Shown here: one piece after another, positions 39,001 through 45,572 of the stretch
Numbering within the stretch: position 1 is the first letter of the stretch
Layout: each line of letters starts with the position of its first letter
Source: Actinomadura sp. J1-007
Lineage (GTDB): Bacteria > Actinomycetota > Actinomycetes > Streptosporangiales > Streptosporangiaceae
Assembly (NCBI RefSeq): GCF_009793335.1
Contig: NZ_WING01000003.1
Coordinates: 1,116,001-1,180,000 of the forward strand
Direction: 5' to 3'
Length of the DNA stretch: 64,000 nt
The notes under the pieces: model-generated
What the model was told of the DNA's origin: nothing
Seen by the model: the letters and a program-made list of their open reading frames with translations, nothing else
Database searches by the model: none
Position numbers and translations under genes: made by a program

Positions 39001-41663
39001 CCTCGTCCGCGCTGGTGGAGTGGGCTCTGCTGGCGGCCGACGAGGCGGGGTGCGGCGGCGTGGAAGAGCTGGTGGTCCGCGATCCGCTCGTCCCGCCCGC
39101 GCGGGGCCGGGGCCCGCGCGTGCAGGTGACCGTGGGGGCGGCCCGGGAGGACGGGCGCCGCGACGTACGCGTGCATTCCCGCCCCGACCACGGCCCCCGT
39201 ACCGCCGATGATCCCGCCTGGACGTGCCACGCGCACGGCACGCTCGCCCCGCCGGCACCCGGCCCGGCCGCCCCGGCTCCCGAGGACGAACGGGCACGCG
39301 CGTGGCCACCACCCGAGGCCGTACCAGTGGACCTCGACGGCCTCCGTCAGCGCACCGTCGCGGCGGGCTACGAGGACGGCCCCGCGTTCGACGGGATCCG
39401 CGCGGTCTGGCGCGACGGCTCCGACCTGCTCGCCGAGGTGGCCCTGCCGGACGAGGCCGGTGGTCACGACGGCTACGGCCTCCATCCGGTACTGCTCGAA
39501 GCGGCGCTCCGCCCGGCGCTCCTGGACGTCCCGGACGACGCGCGGGCCCGCGAAGACGACGTGTGGCTGCCCAGTGCATGGAACGACGTGGCGCTGTGGG
39601 CGTCGGAGGCGACCACGGTACGAGTACGCCTGTCCCCCACCGGGGACCCTGGCCGGAACGCGCGGCGCGTACGCGTGACGCTGACCGATCCGGCCGGAGC
39701 GCCCGTGCTGACGGTCGGCTCGGTGACGCTGGAGCCGGTCGCCGTCGAAGACCTCCGTGCGTCCGGCGGCGGGCGGACGGACGGCCTGTTCACGCTGGAC
39801 TGGACGCCCGCGCCCGCGCCGACCGAGGACGCCTCAGGGCGTTACATCGAGCTGGACGCGCTGCGCACCGCGCTCGACGCCGATCCCGGCGCTCCCGCCC
39901 CGCCGGTCGTTCTCACCCGCGCGCCCACCGCCTCCGGTGGCGATGCGCGGCGGGCCGCGGAGGCCGCCTCCACGCTGGTGCGGGACTGGCTGGCCGAGCC
40001 GCGCCTGTCCGGCTCCCGCCTGGTCGTGGTCACCCGAGGAGCCGTCAGCGTGGACGGCGGCGAACGCGACGTTCCGAGCCTCGCCGACGCCGCCGTGTGG
40101 GGCGTGGTGCACAGCGCGCAGGCCGAGCGCCCGGACCGGTTCGTTCTGCTCGACACCGACAGTGACCCCGAGGAGGCGCGGCTCCGCGAGGCGGTGGCGG
40201 CCGCGCTCGCGCAGCACGAACCGCAGGTCGCGATCCGTTCGGCGCAGGTCCTCGTGCCGCGCCTGGCGCGCGCGGCGTCCCCCGGGCCGCGAGCCACCAG
40301 GGCGGACGGTCCGTTCGCCGTGGACGGGACCGTGCTGATCACCCTCGACGGCGGTCCGCGCGGGGCGCTGGTCGCCGAGCACGCCGTCCGCGCGTGGCAG
40401 GCCAAGCACCTGCTGCTGCTCCGCCCGGACGGCCCCGGCCCCGGCCACGAGTCGCCGGGCGTGCGGGACGCGGCGGAGCGCGCCGCCGCGCTGGGCGCGG
40501 ACGTCCGCGTGGCCGCGTGCGACCTCACCGACGCGTCCGCCGTCGCCGACGTGGTCGCCGCGATCGACGAGGCGCGCCCGCTGGCCGCCGTCGTCCACGC
40601 CGCGTGCCCGCCGGACGAGGCACGTACGGACGGGATCGCGACGGCGTACGCCCTGCACGCGGCGACCGCCGATCTGCCGCTGGAGGCGTTCGTCCTGTTC
40701 TCCTCGGCCGCCGCCACGCTCGGCGCGTCCGGCGGCGATGCGGCCGGGGCGTTCAACGACGCGTTGGCCGCCCACCGCCGAGCGGCTGGGCGAACGGCGC
40801 TGTCGATCGCCTGGGGGCCTTGGCTGGACGACACCGCGCGACCGTCCGCCGCCGCGCCGGGCGTCGGAGCCCTGACCGCCGAGCATGCGCTTGCCCTGCT
40901 GGAAACGGCCCGCCACAGCCCCACCCCCCGACTGGTCGCCGCGAATCTGGACGTCCGGGCACTCGCGTCCGCGCACGCCACCGAAGCCGACGCGCCGCCC
41001 GCTCCTCTGCGCGCCCTCGCCGGACGGACCCCGGCGCGGCCGAGCGCGGCCACCGGCCGGGGCGCGGCGTCCCTCGCCGAACGCCTCGCGGCGGCGCCCG
41101 CCGACCAGCGCGGCCCCCTGCTCCTCGACCTGGTCCGCACGAACGCCGCCGCGGTCCTCGGCCACGCCGATCCGGGGCTCGTCCCGGTCGGGCGCGGGTT
41201 CTCGGAGATGGGCTTCGACTCGATCACCGCGACCGACCTCGCGGGACGGCTCGCCGGCGCGACCGGGCTGGCCGTCCCCACCACCGCCGTCTTCGACCAC
41301 CCGAGCCCGGCCGCGCTCGCGGAGCACCTGCACGCTGAGCTGGCCCCGCGCGGACCGGACCCGGACGAGGACGGCACGCCGGCCTCGCTGCTCGCCCGCC
41401 TCGAACGCATGGACAACGCGATGGCCGCCGCCTCCCCCGCCGGCGCGGCCGTGAACGGCGACGCGAGCGTGCGGACGGCACTGCGGCGACGCCTCCAGAC
41501 CATGCTCGCCAGGCTGGACGACCACCCCGGCGGCGCGCCCGACGGCCCGTCCGGCGAGCCGTCCGCCGAGCCGTCCGGCATGGGCGCCGAGCGGATCGGG
41601 ACCGCCACGGTGGACGAGCTGCTCGCCTTCATCGACCACGACCTCGGCCGGAACCGGCGCTAG
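36057..41663 (+). CDS. PKS-C: one-module PKS, KS-AT-DH(inactive)-KR(inactive)-ACP
   Basis: 1868 residues with docking helix EKLRRYLKHATADLRQVRRE. KS 36160-37430 is intact (ACSSSL; AHGTGT; NIGHTQ). AT 37770-38700 has GHSIG and HAFH (malonyl). The DH (38870-39740) keeps HAVAGLPIVP but the second motif is LLEAALR: the catalytic Asp is Glu and the following Gln/His is Arg. The KR (40320-40960) has lost the GGTGxLG loop (reads LDGGPRGAL) and its Tyr (GDAAGAFNDAL). The module should therefore leave a beta-ketone. ACP GFDSI near 41215; docking domain at the end. As the final extension module, malonyl plus ketone gives the CH2-COOH next to a C3 hemiketal seen in A204/maduramicin-type polyethers (inference). 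It is followed after 75 bases by the oxidative cyclisation genes. Confidence 0.94.
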   Translation: MTNDEKLRRYLKHATADLRQVRRELREERDRAREPIAIVGMACRFPGGVRGADDLWRLVADGADAISAFPEDRGWPLEELGAPGGGPGTCHTLEGGFLHDAPRFDAAFFGISPREALGMDPQQRLLLETAWETFEDAGLRRDALRGSDTGVFAGIASQDYLALAGGTAAEVEGHLATGNAGSAVSGRLAYTFGLEGPAVTVDTACSSSLVAAHLAARALRQGECSLALAGGVTVMATPGLFLEFTRQRGLAADGRCKTFAASADGTSLAEGAGLLLLERLSDARRNGRRVLAVIRGSAVNQDGASNGLTAPSGPSQQRVIRRALAAAGLSPADVDAVEAHGTGTTLGDPIEAQAVLAAYGRNRPAERPLRLGSLKSNIGHTQAAAGVAGVIKMVMAMRNDLLPASLHIDEPNPHVDWEAGAVSLLTEPVPWPRGERPRRAGVSSFGISGTNAHLVLEEAPPPEDPEPATTAPPDAGEGVLPWVLSARGEDALRAQASALADHAAGAPLESPAAVGLALATTRTAFEHRAVVVGEGRGELLAATEALARGDAHPGVVVAGAGEAGTGTAAGKTVFLFSGQGSQRPGMGAGLYERFPAFAAAFDEVCALLDEHLDRPVRDVVFADRSGALDHTTYAQAGLFALHVALARLLGAAGVRPDVVIGHSIGEIAAAHVAGVFDLPDACRLVAARATLMGRLPEGGAMATVAATPEELSPDLDAHGGRVAVAALNTPGNTVISGAAGPVAEIAEAWAERGRKTRALTVSHAFHSPLMEPVLAPFEEAVRDLAYRPPAVPLISNLTGEPADERIATPGYWAEHIRRPVRFHPAVAHVAPDAGTFVELGPDSTLTAAARRTLEHVRPDGPAPRTVATLSSRQPDAHAFVRALARLHIAGTDVDWTACFPDGSAPETVRLPTYAFQRERYWLGDAGGGAGDVSAAGARRVRHPFFAAAVELADGGLALNGTISANGAAWTTGHAVAGLPIVPSSALVEWALLAADEAGCGGVEELVVRDPLVPPARGRGPRVQVTVGAAREDGRRDVRVHSRPDHGPRTADDPAWTCHAHGTLAPPAPGPAAPAPEDERARAWPPPEAVPVDLDGLRQRTVAAGYEDGPAFDGIRAVWRDGSDLLAEVALPDEAGGHDGYGLHPVLLEAALRPALLDVPDDARAREDDVWLPSAWNDVALWASEATTVRVRLSPTGDPGRNARRVRVTLTDPAGAPVLTVGSVTLEPVAVEDLRASGGGRTDGLFTLDWTPAPAPTEDASGRYIELDALRTALDADPGAPAPPVVLTRAPTASGGDARRAAEAASTLVRDWLAEPRLSGSRLVVVTRGAVSVDGGERDVPSLADAAVWGVVHSAQAERPDRFVLLDTDSDPEEARLREAVAAALAQHEPQVAIRSAQVLVPRLARAASPGPRATRADGPFAVDGTVLITLDGGPRGALVAEHAVRAWQAKHLLLLRPDGPGPGHESPGVRDAAERAAALGADVRVAACDLTDASAVADVVAAIDEARPLAAVVHAACPPDEARTDGIATAYALHAATADLPLEAFVLFSSAAATLGASGGDAAGAFNDALAAHRRAAGRTALSIAWGPWLDDTARPSAAAPGVGALTAEHALALLETARHSPTPRLVAANLDVRALASAHATEADAPPAPLRALAGRTPARPSAATGRGAASLAERLAAAPADQRGPLLLDLVRTNAAAVLGHADPGLVPVGRGFSEMGFDSITATDLAGRLAGATGLAVPTTAVFDHPSPAALAEHLHAELAPRGPDPDEDGTPASLLARLERMDNAMAAASPAGAAVNGDASVRTALRRRLQTMLARLDDHPGGAPDGPSGEPSAEPSGMGAERIGTATVDELLAFIDHDLGRNRR

Positions 41664-41738
41664 GGCCGCTTAAGCAGGCACGGCAATCATCACAGGGACG
41701 ACGCCGCGTCGCTCCGGCGCGACGACGAGAGGGTGACC

Positions 41739-43175
41739 ATGACCAGATCCGAGCACGCGATCGTCCTGGGCGGCGGCTGGGCGGGGATGCTCGCCGCGCA
41801 GGCGCTCTCCCGCCGCTTCGACGCCGTCACCGTCCTGGAGCGCGACGTCCTGCCCGAGGGGCCCCGGCAGCGCAAGGGGCAGCCGCAGGCCCGCCACGGG
41901 CACATCCTGTGGTCGAGCGGCGCGCGGGTCGTGGACGCGCTGCTGCCGGGGACGATCGACCGGCTGCTCTCGCTGGGCGCGCGCCGGATCATGTTCCAGC
42001 GGGACCTGGTGACGCTGACCTCGCACGGCTGGCAGCACCGGTTCCCGTCGAAGCAGTACTGCGTGATGTGCAGCCGCCCGCTGATGGACTGGGCGGTGCG
42101 CGAGCAGGTGGCGGCGTCGGGACGGGTCGAGGTGCGGCAGCGGACCGAGGCGCTCGACCTCGCGGGCGACCGCGACCGGATCACCGGCGTGCACGTCCGC
42201 GACGTGGCGACCGGGGCCGCGTCGTCGCTGACGGCGGACCTGGTGGTGGACGCGACCGGCCGCGGGTCCCGGCTCAAGCACTGGCTCGGGGCGCTCGGGC
42301 TGCCGCCGCTGGAGGAGGACGTCGTCGACGCGGGCATGGCGTACTGCTCGCGGATCTACCAGGCGCCGCCCGGCGCGGCGGCGGGCTTCCCGCCGGTCAA
42401 CCTCGCGCCCGACCCGCGGGTGCGGGAGCCGGGCCGCTTCGGGGTCGTCCACCCGCAGGAGGACGGCACGTGGATGGTCACGCTCGCCGGGACGCGGGGC
42501 GTGCGGCTGCCGACCGACGACGCGGAGTTCAACGAGTACGCGCGGACGCTGCGCGACCCGCTCGTCGCCGACCTCATCGCCCGCGCCGAGCCGCTGACCC
42601 CGCTGGTCGTCTCGCACTTCGGCGCGAACCGGCGGCTGTACCCCGAACGGCTCGCGGGCTGGCCGGACCGGCTGGTCGTCCTCGGCGACGCGCTCGCGGT
42701 GTTCAACCCGATCTACGGGCACGGGATGAGCGCCGCCGCGCGCGGCATCGCGGCGCTGGACGAGCGCCTCGCGGAGGAGGGCCTCGGCGCCGGGGCGGTC
42801 GCGGCGGCGCAGCGGGACGTGTGCGCGGCGGTGGACGACCCGTGGATCATCGCGGCGGCCCGCGACATCGAGTACGTCGGCTGCCGCAGCACGGCGACCG
42901 ACCCGCGGCTGCTGGGCGAGGCCGACGCGCGGCGCCGCTTCGCCGACGTCATCACGGTCCGCTCGCTGCGGTCGCCGGGCGTGAGCGAGATGGTGACCGA
43001 CGCCGCCAGCCTGGCCGTCCCGCAGTCCGAGCTCGGCTCCAGCCGGTTCATGGCGCTGCTCGGCAGCGACCCGATGCGCCCGGAGCTCACCGAGCCGCCG
43101 CTGAGCCCGGACGAGCTCGCCCTCGTGAACCTGAGCCCGCGCGCGGCCGTGGGCGCCGAGACCGCCTCCGGATGA
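41739..43175 (+). CDS. FAD-dependent polyene epoxidase 1, MonCI-like
   Basis: 478 residues. Dinucleotide-binding start HAIVLGGGWAGMLAA, then VTVLERD, and the second flavin motif LVVLGDALAVFNPIYGHGMS. Overall sequence strongly recalls MonCI of monensin (for example LTSHGWQHRFP, DATGRGSRLKHWL, EEDVVDAG), the enzyme that epoxidises the E-double bonds of the linear polyene before ring closure. ATG 41739 (GAGAGG six bases upstream) is preferred over GTG 41733. First of a compact set: epoxidase, hydrolase, epoxidase, KSX, P450. It acts in the cytoplasm on carrier-bound or free acyl chain. Similar in length and sequence to epoxidase 2, indicating duplication. Confidence 0.92.
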   Translation: MTRSEHAIVLGGGWAGMLAAQALSRRFDAVTVLERDVLPEGPRQRKGQPQARHGHILWSSGARVVDALLPGTIDRLLSLGARRIMFQRDLVTLTSHGWQHRFPSKQYCVMCSRPLMDWAVREQVAASGRVEVRQRTEALDLAGDRDRITGVHVRDVATGAASSLTADLVVDATGRGSRLKHWLGALGLPPLEEDVVDAGMAYCSRIYQAPPGAAAGFPPVNLAPDPRVREPGRFGVVHPQEDGTWMVTLAGTRGVRLPTDDAEFNEYARTLRDPLVADLIARAEPLTPLVVSHFGANRRLYPERLAGWPDRLVVLGDALAVFNPIYGHGMSAAARGIAALDERLAEEGLGAGAVAAAQRDVCAAVDDPWIIAAARDIEYVGCRSTATDPRLLGEADARRRFADVITVRSLRSPGVSEMVTDAASLAVPQSELGSSRFMALLGSDPMRPELTEPPLSPDELALVNLSPRAAVGAETASG

Positions 43176-43224
43176 GCGTCCGGGACCGGGAACCGACGAC
43201 GGCCACGGCCGGAAGGGGCAGCCG

Positions 43225-44082
43225 ATGCTGACCGACGAGAGCGCGCGCAAGCGCATCATCCTGGAGCACTGCCGGCGGCTCAACGCCGGGGACGTCGGCG
43301 GGCTCCTCGACCTGTACGCGGAGGACGTCCGGTTCGAGGACCCGGTCGGCGGGGGCGAGCGCGCCGGCCGCGAGGAGCTGCGGGCGCACTTCGCGCGGGC
43401 CGTGGAGGCGAACGCCCGCGAGGTGCCCGGCGAGCCGGTCGCCTCCCAGGACGGCGTGCACGCGCTGGTGCCCGTCAGCGCCACCCTGGACGGCCCGGCG
43501 GCGGGGCCGGGCGGCGTCCGTTCCATCGAGCGCGAGTACGTTCTGATGCTGCGCGTCGGAGCCGGCGGGCTCATCGAGGAGCTCAGGGCGTTCTGGGGGG
43601 CGGCCGAGGCCGGGACGGATGACGCGGTCAGGAAGAACGCGCCCCTGGAGTACGCGCGGCGCATCAACGCCGGCGACCTGGACGGCGTGATGGAGCTGTT
43701 CACCGACGACATCGTCTTCGAGGACCCGGTGGGCTCGCCGCCGGTGCGGGGCAAGGCGGCGATCCGCCAGAACATCGCGTGGGCCATCGAGTGCAAGGTG
43801 CACGAGGTGCCGGGGCGGCCCGTCCTGGCGCTGGACGGCCGGACGGTCGTGGCGCCGTCCGTCGTGACGACCTCGTACCCGTCGAACATGCGGTACCAGG
43901 TCATCGGCGTCTCGGAGGTGGACGGGAACGGCCTGACCCGCAGCCTCAAGGCGTACTGGGGCATCACCGACGTCTCGCTGCCCGACGCGCCGCGGCTCAC
44001 CGGGGTGGCGCACTCGCTGGCCGTGACGGAGCGCCTCATCGAGAACGTGCGGTTGAGCGAGGCCCGCGCCGGCTCCTCCTGA
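43225..44082 (+). CDS. Fused two-domain polyether epoxide hydrolase/cyclase (Lsd19/MonB-type, SnoaL-like fold)
   Basis: 285 residues made of two SnoaL/ketosteroid-isomerase-like halves (about 8-127 and 135-265). Each keeps the catalytic acid pair of MonB/Lsd19 enzymes: Asp39 in RFEDPVGG with Glu66 in AREVPGE, and Asp167 in VFEDPVGS with Glu194 in VHEVPGR. These open epoxides with internal hydroxyls to build tetrahydrofuran and pyran rings. In monensin the two activities are separate proteins (MonBI, MonBII); in lasalocid they are fused (Lsd19). By motif, the first half here resembles Lsd19B and the second Lsd19A, an apparently reversed order. ATG 43225 with GGAAGGGG upstream. Sits between the two epoxidases. 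Confidence 0.92.
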   Translation: MLTDESARKRIILEHCRRLNAGDVGGLLDLYAEDVRFEDPVGGGERAGREELRAHFARAVEANAREVPGEPVASQDGVHALVPVSATLDGPAAGPGGVRSIEREYVLMLRVGAGGLIEELRAFWGAAEAGTDDAVRKNAPLEYARRINAGDLDGVMELFTDDIVFEDPVGSPPVRGKAAIRQNIAWAIECKVHEVPGRPVLALDGRTVVAPSVVTTSYPSNMRYQVIGVSEVDGNGLTRSLKAYWGITDVSLPDAPRLTGVAHSLAVTERLIENVRLSEARAGSS

Positions 44083-44138
44083 GCGGCGGGCGCAGCGGCG
44101 CCGGCCGGGCGGCCGGCCGTGCATGGAGGGACGGGAAC

Positions 44139-45572
44139 GTGACGAGATCCGGACGCGCGATCGTGCTCGGGGGAAGCTGGGCGGGGATGCTCGCCGCCCA
44201 CGTGCTGGCCCGGCACCTGGAAGCCGTCACCGTGGTGGAACGCGACGTGCTGCCACGCGGGCCGGAGCACCGCAGGGGGCTGCCCCAGGCGCGGCACGTC
44301 CACGTGCTGTGGTCGGGCGGCGCCCGCATCGTCGAGGAGCTGCTGCCGGGGACCGCCGAACGGCTGCTCGCCGCCGGCGCCCGCAGGATCGGGTTCCACG
44401 AGGACCTGGTGACGCTGACCTCGCACGGGTGGCAGCACCGGTTCCCGCCGCGGCAGTACGCCATCATGTGCGGGCGCCCGCTGCTGGACTGGATCGTCCG
44501 CGACCGGATCCTCGCGGACGAGCGGATCACGCTGCGGGAGGGCACCGAGGCCGTCGAGCTGGCGGGCGGCGCGAAGCGCGTCACCGGCGTCCACGTGCGC
44601 GGCGCCCGCGACGGCGCGCGCGAGCTCCTCGAAGCCGACCTCGTCGTGGACGCCACCGGCCGGGGCTCGCGCCTGAAGCACTGGCTCGCCGCGCTCGGCC
44701 TGCCGCCGCTCGCCGAGGACGTCGTGGACGCGGGCATCGCCTACGCGACGCGGACGTTCCGGGCGCCGGACGGCGCGACCGCCGGGTTCCCCGCGATCAA
44801 CGTCGCCGCCGACCACCGGGTCCGCAGGCCGGGCCGGTTCGGCGTGGTGTACCCGCAGGAGGGCGGCCGGTGGATGGTGACGCTGTCGTGCACGCGCGGC
44901 GGGGAGCTGCCCACCCGCGACGAGGACTTCCTGCCGTACGCGCGGACGCTGCGCGACCCGATCGTGGCCGACCTCGTCGCCGGGGCCGAGCCGCTGACGC
45001 CGGTGTTCGCCTCGCACATCGGCGCGAACCGGCGGCTGTACCCGGAGCGGGCGGCGACGTGGCCGGACGGGCTGGTCGTCCTCGGCGACTCGCTCGCCGC
45101 GTTCAACCCGATCTACGGGCACGGGATGAGCGCCGCCGCGCGCGCCGCCCGCGTCCTCGACGAACGGCTCGCCGAGCCGTTCGGGCCGGGCGCGGCGCGG
45201 GCGGCGCAGGAGCGGATCAGCGCCGCCGCCGACGACCCGTGGATCATGGCGACGTCCAAGGACATCGAGTTCGTGCACTGCCGCAACCACGCCGAGGACC
45301 CGCGGCTGAACGGCGGCGCGGCGGTCATGCGGGGCTTCGCCGACATGGTCGCGACGATGGCGATCCGCTCCGCCGACGTGAGCGACGCGGTGACGGACGT
45401 GATGAGCATGACCGTCCCGCAGTCGGAGCTCGGCACGGCGCGGTTCATGTCGCTGATGCAGGGGGCGCGGCTGCTCCCCGAGCTGGGCGAGCCGCCGCTG
45501 CGGCGGCACGAGCTCGCGCTCGTGAACCTGGACCGGCGCGCCGTCGCGGGCGTGAGGAGCGTCCCCCGGTGA
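44139..45572 (+). CDS. FAD-dependent polyene epoxidase 2, MonCI-like
   Basis: 477 residues, start GTG 44139 with GGAGGG eight bases upstream. Same domain plan as epoxidase 1: AIVLGGSWAGMLAAHVLARH, VTVVERDVLP, LTSHGWQHRFPPRQYA, DATGRGSRLKHWL and LVVLGDSLAAFNPIYGHGMS. It looks at least as close to MonCI as epoxidase 1. Its TGA overlaps the GTG start of the KSX-like gene by two bases, so the two are translationally coupled. A single epoxidase suffices in monensin, nanchangmycin, lasalocid and salinomycin clusters as I recall them, so a division of labour over different double bonds, or a redundant copy, is possible. Confidence 0.92.
   Translation: MTRSGRAIVLGGSWAGMLAAHVLARHLEAVTVVERDVLPRGPEHRRGLPQARHVHVLWSGGARIVEELLPGTAERLLAAGARRIGFHEDLVTLTSHGWQHRFPPRQYAIMCGRPLLDWIVRDRILADERITLREGTEAVELAGGAKRVTGVHVRGARDGARELLEADLVVDATGRGSRLKHWLAALGLPPLAEDVVDAGIAYATRTFRAPDGATAGFPAINVAADHRVRRPGRFGVVYPQEGGRWMVTLSCTRGGELPTRDEDFLPYARTLRDPIVADLVAGAEPLTPVFASHIGANRRLYPERAATWPDGLVVLGDSLAAFNPIYGHGMSAAARAARVLDERLAEPFGPGAARAAQERISAAADDPWIMATSKDIEFVHCRNHAEDPRLNGGAAVMRGFADMVATMAIRSADVSDAVTDVMSMTVPQSELGTARFMSLMQGARLLPELGEPPLRRHELALVNLDRRAVAGVRSVPR

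Noticed and set aside
35892..39485. 1197-codon minus-strand ORF
   Set aside because: Antisense shadow of PKS-C with no recognisable domain.
41670..45509. 1279-codon minus-strand ORF
   Set aside because: Antisense to the epoxidases and cyclase, which have clear motifs on the plus strand. Shadow.
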